Of a DNA stretch of 64,000 bases, positions 46,065 to 57,400 are shown piece by piece; positions within the stretch are counted from its first letter, which is position 1; each line of letters opens with the position of its first letter. Origin of the DNA: Gnetum montanum. Taxonomy: Eukaryota; Streptophyta; Gnetopsida; Gnetales; Gnetaceae. The position numbers and the translations under genes were made by a program. The stretch covers positions 409,398 to 473,397 of the forward strand of contig MNCI01033639.1 in NCBI GenBank assembly GCA_015680685.1, read 5' to 3'. The notes below the pieces were generated by a model. The model did no database searches. It saw only the letters and a list, made by a program, of their open reading frames with translations, and was not told the DNA's origin.

Positions 46065-47690
46065 GCTATATTTTGCACTTTAAAAATTGAATAATTCTAG
46101 GATGAGACAAGAGTAAAATGGAAGCCAAAAAGATATAGAACTATAGTAACAATATGAAAGAGGGTATGTTTAACAAATTTGAATCGATTAGAGCTTATTG
46201 GATGGGGTATTTGAGGATGCTCTTATGCCAAATAAAGCAAACTAGATGCTATAAGGCTATCAAGATGATGGATTGTGCAAGCGGCCCAAGGTTAGGGGTT
46301 TTAACTTAAGGAAGATCAAGGAAATGCAAGTGGGTACTCTCCAAAGGAGATGTATGCCTATTATACCCTTGCATACCTTCATCATAAGGAGTCCCTCGGG
46401 ACTGAGGATGATTGATGATTATTTTAAGTTAAATTCAATACCTGCGGAAGGAATTGTCCTAGGGTTATGCCATCTAGAAAAAAAAACTTATCAATTTTCC
46501 ATGGTATATGAGGTGATAAAAATAAAGTGAGCAAATGGTAGATAGAGAGAATAGTGGATGGATAATCTGCATCTTGGTCACATGAGATACTTTGTAAGAA
46601 TTATGATTAAGATGATTTGATACTAGTTCATTTCAAGTCTAGACCAAGGCCATTTCATTCAAAGTGACCTCACATTGACATATTTCTCATCTTTAACCAT
46701 CAAGTGTTCATGATAACCCCGAAGGATAACCATTACTCCAAGAGAAGAAGAAAAGAGAAGAAGGAGTTGTGTAGGGCCTTACTTAGAGGGGTGCCTTTAG
46801 GCATGGGTAACATGTCTTTCTAGCCCCATAACTAGTGCTTGTAGCTCATTATTGTATCTAAGGGGTGTGCTTTGAATTCTTGTTGTTTGTTGCTTTTTTT
46901 GCTGTTGTTTTTTTTTTCTTTTTTCATAGGAACCACACCATGCAAATACATGCTTCTTTTTTATGGTCGATAATTGGAGTGATGATATACCAATGAAGAG
47001 TTGTAGAACTTAAGAAGAAATTTGAGAGAAGAAAAAAACAAATCCCCTTGAGGTTACATCCTTTTCCATTTCCACTTGATCCTTTCTTAGTTCATTGGGC
47101 AACAAGATCATTTGTTACTTTTAGTTGTAATGTGAAATAACCTCCATGCTCCCATGATACAAATTTTCCATGGAACAAATGAAATGGGTGGATGTCATGA
47201 ATTCCCTACCTGATACCATTAGAAAATTAACAATTTGTTAGTAGAGAACATAATCTAAGGACAAAATTTGACCTTTTGATTAATCAACCATAACATTGAT
47301 AACTACATTAAATAGATTTTCAAAGTTTACAGTAGCACTGAAAAAAATTAGATACTGCTAACAAGATTGAATGAAATTAACAAAGAAGAAAAGAAAAGAA
47401 AAGAAAATATATAAAATAATCAATAAAATATTAAGAAAATGAAAAAATATATATACAAAACATTGTAAAACAAAAGGTTAAAAAATTAGTTATTCTCATC
47501 AAGATGTTACAATGGATGGCCATCTCTCCCATGACAAGTTGAGAGGAGGAGATCTAAAAAATAGTGTGCTTGTTCTTATGTAAAGGTGTTAATTTTGCTA
47601 ATTACTTAAGGTTCCATAAATGGGTTCAATTGTTGCACATTGACTAATATGTATTTTTAAGGGTTGGTTAGGTGATAAATTGTTATGGCC
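46065..47690 (-). other. E4 spacer between integrase and internal promoter
   Basis: Long non-coding spacer. It has a T-rich tract on the minus strand (47470-47380 with repeated TTTTC), the conserved block GGATGTAACCTCAAGGGGATTT near 47070-47050 (split quotation: GGATGTAACC, CTCAAGGGGATTT), and GCTAGAAAGACATGTTACCC near 46820-46800; both occur in E2. The plus-strand frame 46273-46530 has no recognisable domain. Confidence 0.5.
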
Positions 47691-47699
47691 TCGAAAAAA

Positions 47700-48790
47700 A
47701 AGTTGAATGGATGATGTAAGGTCATTTTCATAACATTTGGAACTTAGTGCATTGTCGTATATGCATGGGATTTTAATAAAGAACCTTATCTCTAGGTTGG
47801 AATGTAACTTTTCTTATTTGTGTGTCATGATGTTGTTTGTTGTTTGCCTTATGCACTTCATTCATCATTAGGGCTATTCATTAGTTCTCATTTACCATGT
47901 TGAGTATCATAAGATGTTCATTTTTGGCTAGATTAATGTCTAGGTCAAGCTCAAATGTTGTTGTAAGTGTACGAAGTTCATCTTGGATTAGCAGTTTGGA
48001 TAACTTTCTATACACTAACTCATAGGGAGAGTAGCCTATAGGAAGTTTCCAGCTAACTCATAGGGAGAGTAGCCTATAGAAAGTTTCCAACTTGAGCAAT
48101 ATGTCCAATACTCTAGTCTTTCCTATTTCTACTAATGATTCATATTAAAATCCTAGTGATCTCTCCATTCGTAACCTTAGCTTGATCATTGGCTTGGGGG
48201 TGATAGGAGGTTGTCAGTTTATGTTATACCCTAAGCTTTACATCAACTTCTAAAAAAGCCACCTTGTGAAATATGTCCCATTATCTAAAATTAGTGTTCT
48301 AGGCACATCAAACCTATTTACCACTTCTTGTTGAACAAATCAACTTTTAGTGGTAGATGTATAGTCAGATAAAACTACAACTTTAGCCCATTTGGTATAA
48401 TAGTCAACAATAATAATGATGTAGGCCTTCCTATTTAACATGGGAGTGATGGATTCTATGAAGCCAATTCCTCAAAGCTAAAAAGGTTCCAATGGTTGGA
48501 TACAGTATTGTGACTCTTCTATTCATGCAATTATTCCGTAATCTCTTTGAGATTACTCGAATGAATGGGAAAAATGGTGAGCATCCTTGAAGATGATTGG
48601 ACAAACGTATCCTGCTATAACAATTTCTGTAACTATCCTTCTTTCTATGTAATGGCCCCCACAAGAACCTTCATGAGCATCTTAGAAGATCCATAACTAA
48701 TCTCTATCAAATACATATCATCGAAGTAGGCCATCAACACAAACCTTGTAAAGGTTGCATTTAATTTCCATGTAATTCTTGACTTGGTGA
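47700..48790 (-). pseudogene. E4 integrase pseudogene
   Basis: Minus strand: zinc-binding remnant GGHYIERRIVTEIVIAGYVC then HHF (48660-48550), with the CxxC pair lost. The core follows: GIGFIESITPML (catalytic Asp of GIDFIGP now Gly), YIIIIVDYYTKWAKVV, FVQQEVVNRFDVPRTL, ILDNGTYF with the second Asp kept (about 48310-48290), and YHPQANDQAKVTNGEI with the catalytic Glu changed to Lys (about 48190-48160). Stops and shifts between the pieces. Region after the Glu carries a 38-bp duplication. Confidence 0.85.
48015..48090. repeat. 38-bp tandem duplication in E4 integrase
   Basis: CTAACTCATAGGGAGAGTAG and the following 18 bases occur twice head to tail (48015-48052, 48053-48090) with one or two differences. 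38 is not a multiple of three, so it breaks the frame. Confidence 0.9.
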
Positions 48791-48929
48791 AGTAACTGTT
48801 ATTTCTTCTTATTATCCCATTCTACATAAGTCTCCTATGTAAGAATATAGGAGAGAAATTTATCATACTAATTGATAAACTTTGGTCCTTGAACTTTGAT
48901 GGACTTAGCATAGAGGATTTTATTTGGAA

Positions 48930-49330
48930 ATTAATTAGATAAGGATTCTTCATTCTCCTTGTTATCCCATCTTAACTAAGATAAATGAGTAGTAACTATG
49001 TTCTTAATTCCTTTCCTATCACCATGGTAAGGTCAAAATCTTGTAAAATTACCAATCACCATATAACACAAGGGCTAACCATTGGCTTGTTCATTAGGAA
49101 ACGAAATACACTATTTTTGGTGTGTACAAAAATGGGGTATCCAAGTACAAAGTACTTGAATTTTTCCAAGGCATACACCACTTCCATGAGTTCTTTGCCA
49201 GTGGTGGTGTAGTTAAGTTATGCACCCACAATGCTTTTGCTTGCACAATAGATGTAATATGGACATTTCTGATCATTCATTTATGTAATCACCATTGCAA
49301 ATTATAGTTAGATGCATATGTAATTATATA
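48930..49330 (-). pseudogene. E4 RNase H pseudogene
   Basis: Minus-strand reading at about 49240-49080: NYTTTGKELMEVVYALEKF, KYFVLGYPIFVHTKNSVFRF, LMNKPMV, aligning with the E5 RNase H and with Ty3/gypsy RH. The TDH Asp reads Lys (HTKN). The plus-strand ORFs 48985-49307 are antisense shadows. Confidence 0.8.
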
Positions 49331-49389
49331 AAATGGTTTGGACTAGTCTAGGACATGTAGAGTTTGAGTTTCTATGAGCTTTTACTTTA

Positions 49390-50165
49390 AGTGTTGGAAT
49401 GCTTAAAGATTGCATCTTTCTTTGTAAGCTCTACCTACAGTTTGGCAATTTTAGAGAAATTTTGTATGAAGCACCTATAGTAACTAGTATATCCAAATAA
49501 TAACCTCACATCTTTTACAGTTTGAGATTGCTTGGTTATTCCTTTGATGACCCTTACTTTTTGAAGGTCCATCTCAATCCCTTATTTTGAAATCCAGTAC
49601 CCCAAGATAATGCCATCTTGAATCATCAAGTGTCTCTTCTACCAATTGAGCTGTAGGTTTGTTTTCACACATCATTTTAACACCTACTCAAGATGGTCTA
49701 ATATTTATTCAAAGTTGATATCATAGGTGGAAAATTCATCCATGATGACTTCCATACCACTACCAATTTTTTGCTGAAAGAAGCTTAGTACCACATGTTG
49801 AAAAGTTGCAAAAGTATTACACAGACTAAAGGGCATCTTTTTAGATGAAAAAGTTTCCCAAGGACTTGTAAAAGTTATTTTGATGATCTTCTTATGGAAT
49901 TTAAATTTGGTTATAGCCACTATAACCATCCAAAAATTGTAGTAACTATGTCCTATAATTATATCCATAACCTAGTTCATAGATTACAATGGAAAATGAT
50001 ATTTAAATGTAGTCATGTTTAATAACCTAAAGTCTATACAGATCCTTCATTTTTCTTCCTTTTTAGCACAATAATGAGTGAGCTTATCCACTCATTGTTT
50101 GGTACATGATAGATGAATCCATTTTTACATTTTCATGGAAGAGTTGGTTATGAATCTGCTCCATT
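49390..50165 (-). pseudogene. E4 reverse transcriptase pseudogene
   Basis: Minus-strand landmarks in order: EWISSLIIVLKRKKNEG (for W-S-P-V-V-V-V-K-K), RICIDFRLLNMTTFKYHFPL, a degraded Y-F-x-F-x-D/G-Y stretch (SYYNFWMVIVAIT), KITFTSPWETFSSKKMPFSL, CNTFATFQHVVLSFF, IGSGMEVIMDEFSTYDINFE. The catalytic YMDD box reads IMDE (about 49730). The open piece is 49968-49708. Sequence type is Ty3/gypsy, closest by motif to the Athila/Tat branch. Confidence 0.9.
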
Positions 50166-50369
50166 TCATTCTTCCTATCAATATAAGCACTTGTGAGAAG
50201 TTCTACTAGTTCCATACATACTATTGAATCAAAGCTATCATCTATCATCTTCCATTGGGTACCTTACTATTTTGTGGCTACTGTGTATAGGCATCTTTGA
50301 ATATTTGATAGTTTAGCATACTTATTGCATGCTATTGTAGATGTGCTTTTCATGGCTCATATCTTTTAC

Positions 50370-50800
50370 ATACTATGTCATCCCGTGTCACTATACATGT
50401 TGCATGGAACTTGCTTCTTCTCTATTTTTCCAAAGTTATTTTCCTTGAAGATTTTGAAGGAAATGTTTGTGATTTCCATCTTGACATCAATTGTGTTGAG
50501 CCAAGCCCTTTCCATGATAATAGGAAAGTCCCCCTTACAATTATCCACATGAATTACCAGGAAATCCACTAGATAGGACCAACCATAAAGAGTGATCACA
50601 ATTTCCTCCATCAATCTCAAAGGAACAATGATGGATTGATATGTAAGCTCCAATCTAATATTGCATTTCTTGAGTGGAGGTAGGTTCCAAGTCTTATACA
50701 TCTCTTAAGGAATTAATTCTACCCTAGAACTTGAGTCCAGTAGAGCCTTGCATGAATCATTTTTTGTAATCTGTAAAGAAATTAAGGGACTCCTAGGATT
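50370..50800 (-). pseudogene. E4 aspartic protease pseudogene
   Basis: Open piece 50701-50381 on the minus strand: LPPLKKCNIRLELTYQSIIV, PLRLMEEIVITLYGWSYLVD, FLVIHVDNCKGDFPIIMERA, WLNTIDVKMEI. This is the retropepsin-like domain of plant Ty3/gypsy elements from just after the active-site loop to the end (the usual FP-x-I-L-G-R-x-W/F-L). A degraded Asp-Ser-(Ser) site lies just upstream near 50750. The plus ORFs 50325-50572 are shadows. Confidence 0.8.
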
Positions 50801-50899
50801 AGATCTTTTTCTAGGAAGATGTTCTATCTTGATCCAATCTGTTACTACATGAGTCAACATGATAGTATGAATGTTTGAGGGCTTTGATTTGAAGGCTAC

Positions 50900-53420
50900 T
50901 TGATGATAACTTCAAAAGCAATTGATGTAGGGTTAACAACCACAAATGTCTGAGAGGGTTTAGGTAGACTCTTAGATTTGAATAAAGCCCTTTTTCGAGG
51001 CTTTTTCTTAGAACCACTTAGCTTGTCATCTAGCTGTAAGTTGACAGCCCTCGTTGCATTTTGTTATTGAGGCTACAATGGAATTTCCCCTTGCATAGGT
51101 GATGCAGGTGAGAAGGAAGTAGTATTATAGGTGCAAAGTGAGTTGGTGGATAAGGAGGAGGATAAGTGAAAGGAGACTCAATTCATAGAGTAAGTGTTCT
51201 ATGATATTCTATGGGATAGTAATGATGGGAGAAAGGAGTGTGGCTTATAGAGCCATGAAGAAATACAGGTTGTTGAACATAATATCCATATGAATCTAGC
51301 TATAGATAAGTATATTGCTATTGCAATGATGGCATCTCCTACGATTGTGGGTTTTGCAATTACTAATAATGTTCTTGAGGTTGAGGTGGTACTTCACTTA
51401 GATAATACTGTAGTGAGTGGAATTGTAACCAATAATTACCTTGTAGATAAGGAAATCTTGTGGGTGGTTGTCTTTTTGCCAACTTTGGATTTAAAGTATA
51501 CACCCCAGATTCTTATAGATGTGGCACTACTGGACAACATCCCTTGGGATATTCATATTGGCATATGTTACATCCTTCTTCATCTATTTCAGAATTTGCA
51601 ACCTCATCTACTACTCCAACCTTACCTTTCTACTGATAAAAATTACTACTTATAATTTTCCTTTTCATTCTATCTCTATCTCTATTCCCCTACTCTGTTT
51701 TTACTTCCATAATCTTGAGAGCTATTTGAAACTTCTCATCCAAGGATTCTCATATTTTATTCACCTTAATCGATATTTTTGTAATAAGTTTTTGAGTTGG
51801 TAAGGTTTTCCTTTACACCACTTCATCTAGTGATACTTCCTTCTATGAATCATAGAAACAAACCTCCCTTTTATGAATGATGGAATTCTTATTGTATTCC
51901 TCTGCACTTTCTTACTTTTTAAGCTCTTCTTCTTTTTTTGCTACTTGATCAATGAGCCTTTGGATCTGATGGATCCTATCTCTGATAATCTCCCTTTGGC
52001 ATAAACCCTAAGAGTTTCTTTAGTTTTGTTTCAGAGCCTATGTACTATGTGACAAAGCTATTCCCTTTGAGAAAACCCATAGCCTGGGCATCAGTGTAAG
52101 AAAGTGTAATACCTACCCAAGGTTGTATCCAAAGATTGATGATTATTTTGTTTCCATCCTTGGATATGTTTTCTCAAGTTGGACACCCTAGAGTACATAT
52201 GGTACTTATCATTGAATACCTCTAGCATTATACTCCATCTACAAATGAATTCCAGCTTCAAGGACTATCGATACTAACTTTCAACTTCTTTAACAAGTGT
52301 TTTGGGAAATAATTTGAGCTTGTACCACTCGTTTTCAATGTTTTGCAAGACACAAGCATCATGCAAGGCTTGTAAGTGATGTTGTAGATTAGCATTGTTA
52401 CCCTCCTTCAAACTTAGGGATATAATTCATATGAATATTTAATTTGGCTATTTAATTCAGCTATTTAATGCGAGGTAGGAATTCAAATTACTTCTAAAAT
52501 ATTAATCATGTTCCTTATAGCAAGAAATAATTCATCATAGTCATTGTGTTCACGGTGGCCCCTATCATGGCCATGTCTCCTATGATATGACTTACTATGC
52601 CTTCATTTTTTATGATACTCCTCTTCCTCTTGTAGTTAACTATGCTCTCTTTTCCCATCACTACAATAAGATTTTCCATCATCTTCATCTTAGTCTTGAT
52701 CATTCCTCCTTCGATCTTGACCACTATCCCTCTTATTAAAGTTTGACGATGAGGAGGATGGTGAAGGTGGAGGGTAAGCAAAGTGGTGCATACTAGTTCT
52801 TCTCCCATGGTCCTTTGATTGTTCTTTCTCTTTTTCTTTTGATGAATGACTAGAGTACCTTTTCTTTGAGGTTCTCCTGGTTTTGGACTCTATCCTTCAC
52901 TCACCTTGGTTATTCATCAAGATTATTTGTAACTATTGGTGAAGTGTGTCTTCCTCACTGAAAGAAGAAGGATTGTAATGTTAAGATTACCCTATTAGAA
53001 ATTCAAGGCCTTCCTTTTATGATTGGAGGCTTCATAGCATGTCTCCATGCATTAATATTTTCTAAGCTAGGTATCCATTAGCTGATAATGCCTAGTGATA
53101 TGGTTTGTTACCTCATAATCCAGGCCTAATGATTCAATTCCCAACCTCATGAAATTTTCCATGGGCATCATAATAGAATGATCAAGAAGTAACAAAATGT
53201 TAACCCTCCATATCTTTCCAGTGTAGTTATTCATCTTAATGGAGAATGAAAGTGAGATTAAGATAGTAGGGATTTAGATGCGCATAGATCACTTTTAGCT
53301 ATTGAGGTTTTTCATTGGTAGTCTTTTTGGATCTGTCATGTTGCTGATTGGAATAATTGATAGGTGGTGGTGAATCATTCTTGAGAGAAGAAGCCATCTT
53401 AATTTTTTCTATACAGTGTG
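50900..53420 (-). pseudogene. E4 gag pseudogene
   Basis: Minus strand: start region near 53395 (MASSLKNDSPPPINYSNQ), Arg/Ser/Asp-rich stretch (52800-52520; the 97-codon frame here is an out-of-frame shadow), then DELFLAIRNMINILEVI, capsid core with AYKPCMMLVSCKTLKTS, GTSSNYFPKHLLKK (52360-52280), AQAMGFLKGNSF (52090-52060), a Lys/Glu coiled segment and KGKVGVVDEVANSE, CQYEYPKGCCPV (51640-51530). Aligns along its length with gag of E7 and the inverted copy in E5. Plus-strand ORF 51290-51655 is antisense to it. Confidence 0.7.
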
Positions 53421-53531
53421 CATTGATCAAATATTATTATTTTTTTTTGAAAGATGATACATTATGTTTTCCTTACAACAACTTTGTATGAGTTCATTAT
53501 CTACTAATACTTAGTGCACTTAGCAAAACTA

Positions 53532-53552
53532 AGTCCTTAGCAATTACGCCAA
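53532..53552 (-). promoter_or_regulatory. E4 primer-binding site
   Basis: Minus strand reads TTGGCGTAATTGCTAAGGA directly after the LTR end CTCATCA; a decayed TTGGCGCCGTTGCCGGGGA site. Confidence 0.75.
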
Positions 53553-54425
53553 TGATGAGCAGTGAGTATCCCCTACACCCAACCATATGAATCACAAGTG
53601 TATAAGCATGATTCGGTTGAATTTCATGGACTTTATTTACCTAAGTGGCTAATATTCTTATATGATGAACTATGTAATTGTTAATTGTTGTCTTTCCAAT
53701 CAATGCTTGTGCTAATCGATATGTATAGTTAAGTGTAATCAAGGTGTGAGATATTTATTTTTATACTTTTTCTTATTCTCCACTTACTAAATCATTAAGT
53801 AAATAAATATTTAGTATTTAAATTAACTAACTAATTAACTACTTAGTTAACTAACTAGCCTAAATATGGAGTATCCATTTCCACTTTCCATATGTATATT
53901 AATGCTATTGTATAGTCAAGAATATACTACTGGGTGTACCACGTATTCACTACTAGGATTACCAAGTGTTAATATATTTTACTTGAAGTGGTCATACTCA
54001 CATTCCTTACAAATGATAATATTAATTACTTAATAACAAGAAAGTAAATTACATGTGTAGTAAATTGCTAGAAAGTAAAGTTATGCTAGTCAAAGTGCTA
54101 CAATGGATAGAAGAAATCTCGATTTTATTTACACATGAAAATGTATCCAAGTATAGATGCACTTGAATAAAATGCTCTAAAATCACCTAAATCTACAATC
54201 CAAGCACTCAAATGAAAAAAAATTCTAACTTCTACAAGAAGAAACTGCAAGAGTTTGGCTAAGGGAATGATCAAAAGATGTCATAAATGCAATGGGTGTG
54301 TGCATTTATAGGTAACACCTACATTAGCATCAACATACATGTGTCAATGATTCATGAGATATGTTGATGGGGATATTTTGACGAGGTGCAATCCATTAAG
54401 GCGTAGAAAGTATTTTTTTTCATCA
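53553..54425 (-). repeat. E4 5' LTR
   Basis: Aligns with 41553-42442 throughout (for example TTTATACTTTTTCTTATT, TTACATGT, GAAGAAATCT). TATA box CTATAAATG at about 54311-54303. The outer edge is taken at CATCA (54425), from the alignment. Confidence 0.8.
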
Positions 54426-57400
54426 ATCTTTCCTAAAATGGTGTTGATTCTTCCTCTTCTCAAATTTTTTGTAGAGATTTCCTACTCATCGACATGACAC
54501 CTCATTATGATGAAAAATCTATGTGGTTAAATTTCTCATTTTGCTTATCCTTCATCTTCTCTAAGAAATCATCTCTCCATGCCAACACTAGTTAGACCTA
54601 TTTCCTATCCCCATATCTTGCCTTATGCAATTCCTTCTCTATCATGTTCATTCTTCTTACCTAAGTTCCAAGAGCTTCCATAGCCTCCCACTTTAACATC
54701 CCCAATTGGAATCCTAACATATGCACAAAAGAAGGCTAAATAAGACAAAGGCAAAGAGGAGGAGTAAGTCCCAAATCAACTTACTCAAAATAAAAAGAAT
54801 GACTTCTTTTAAAGTTAACCTAGTGCTACCCCTTCCTTCCTCATTGTCAAACTAGCTCTTGTTATACTAACCTCTATTTTTCCTTCACCTACAAGCAAGA
54901 AGACAATACATGGTAGCAAGGCTTTACTCCAAATCATAGCAAATCATAGCTATAATGAAATCAAATAGGACTAATCTTTTTCTATTTGACCTGATTTCAA
55001 CTTCTAATAAGCACCACTTAGCTTTGGAGGAGCTTCTCAAATCAATTACTATGCCTATAGGCATTCAACCTCATGCCCAAATAATCTCATTTATGTTTAA
55101 TGCTCTAAAATATGAGGCAAATTGCTTGGGTTTGAGTAGAAAAAACATCAAAACTCATCCTATCATAAATTCTTCATGTTAATTTCCAATATACATCATA
55201 ATATGAGTGAGAGACAATGTGTACTTATCTTTGATTCACAATGATGATCAAGCCAGAAATAAGATTATCTTATAGTCTATTATTAGGTGTCTTGGCCTCA
55301 AGAAATAAGTCACTTACTAAAATTGCTTCTCATCGTCCCATGGTTCTAAAAATCATGTGATGTTTAAGCTTTTATCATTTTATATGCTATTTATCCATGG
55401 GCATATCCTCCTCTATCCTTGGCTTCTTTTCCTTTCCTTGCAAAAGACCTTCAACCTTAGGCATTCCATTTGGCATCATTTGTAATCACCAAAGGATTAG
55501 TGTTAGTTTTGGTAATTAAAAAAATTTGTCCTTAATGATTATCCTTTCTAGATCCTTTGTTAGCTTAAAATTCAAAAAAAATAACATTTAGGATTAAGGT
55601 GATTGTGAAATAATGTTTCCAAGACTCTTAGGTAACTAAAGGCATCAAGTTTTTAAAGTCATTTTATTACTTTTGCTATTTTTTACCATAATGTTTGAAA
55701 ATGGAGGTATTAAAAATATTTCAAAAATCACATCCTTTACCCCCATGACAAATGAGCATAACTTGAAAAGCTCGCAATTTTTTAAACAACAAAAATCATA
55801 AGATGGCCAAGGAATATTAAATTTGGAGGATCGTTCATTATAAAAGCATTAATAATCAATCAAAATTAATGATAAGTAGTCTCAAAATCATGCATAACTT
55901 TAAGGAAGTTTCCCATGATCTCCTTAAAGTTGTGATGTTTTTGGTTAAAAGCAATGTTGAACAAAAGTCATGCAAGTGGGTTCTTCCCAAAGCAGGCTTT
56001 TGCTATAATGCCCTTGCATAACCACTTCTATAGATGTTTGTGGGAACCTTACAAGTTAAATGTAGATCCTACCTTTATTTCAAACAACACACAACCACCT
56101 TAGTTAGAATCCTACACTATAACAAAACCATTAGGTACATAATTGCACGTAGTAGTGAAATGAATAATAATCATAATATTGGTCAAGGTGGTGAAACTTT
56201 CATTATCAATAATTTTGGTCTAAAAAAATTATCTCATGGCAAAGATAATTCTATAGTCTATGTAATTCTTCAAGGTGCTTTAGGTCCTTTTGGTATTTAT
56301 AATATTTATGCTCTTACTAGTTCTACAAATAGAATTTCTATATGGTAGTTTCTTCTCCAAAGTTTATATAACATTCCTTGGCCTTTTAGTGGTGATTTTA
56401 ATATGATTAAAAATTATTATGATAAAATTGATGGAGCTTCTTCTTAGCTTGTAGGTCATGAGCTTTGTATTTGGTATGATCTTAAGAAACAATTTTACTT
56501 ATCTGATACTACTAAATCAAATGTTCATCGTAATGATTGGTTTACTTAGTTAAACCTCTGTGAATGTAACAATTAGATTTTTGAAAAACTTGTTCAATTT
56601 TATTTTTTCAATTATTTTTGAAAATGTTACAATTCATAAAGATGCAATTTTTTAGACCATTTTTCAGTTTCTCTTAATATAGATTTTAGGATTAAATCTT
56701 CAATTTGATGTCATGAGGTTTTCTATATGAATACATCTTTATTTCTTACTCATTTTGACAAAGGTATTTTGACATCTCTATGAAATGCACAAATGAGTCC
56801 CCTTGGTACATCAGGTTGGATTAACTAGTGATTGCATGACATATGTTGTATTCGTAATTTTATGTGTTGATTGGATAAGCAATATGCCAAGAGATAAAGA
56901 AGACCGAGAAAAAAATTTGTGATGAAATTCAAGTGATGAACACTATAATACAAAATGTTATCTTAAATACTATTTTTTAATAATGACTTATGTTCATCCA
57001 ACTAAATAAAAATGGGATATTCATAATGTTAAGTGCTTTCATCAAGAGTTATATCAACTGGTTGAAAGAAGAGGAAGAATCATGTAAGGAATTTTTTAAA
57101 TTTTTTAAATTGTATAGGTAGTTTACATTTTATTGAGTTATGGAAGTTGATGGTCAAATTAGTTTCAATCCTCTTATTATCAATGGTTTTCTTGAAAGAT
57201 ATTTTTAATGTATATTTTTTTCAGAGAGTTTTCATTATAAGGATTTTTTTCTCTAATTGTGATTATTTATCTAATATTGTTTATAGCAGTCACAAGCACC
57301 TTCTTAAACAACATATCTCTCTTACTAAACTTAAAGATGTGGTGTTTAGCTTATTCAATCATAAACCTCTAAGTTTTGATGGAATTTCCATTGAATTTTT

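Larger units (their letters stand above)
41553..54425 (-). mobile_element. Element E4: most complete LTR retrotransposon (Athila/Tat-like Ty3/gypsy)
   Basis: Minus-strand order: 5' LTR 54425-53553, primer site, gag, protease, RT, RNase H, integrase, spacer with internal TATA, third ORF, polypurine tract, 3' LTR 42442-41553. The two LTRs align along their length. Total about 12.9 kb, as for Athila-group elements. Every gene is broken by stops and shifts. It shares its third ORF with E2. It interrupts the E9 gag on the left; on the right lies LINE-like sequence, and no matching target duplication is apparent. Confidence 0.85.

Noticed and set aside
51290-51803. Plus-strand frames of 121 and 94 codons
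   Set aside because: Antisense to the E4 gag C-terminal region, which is the real (decayed) coding strand.
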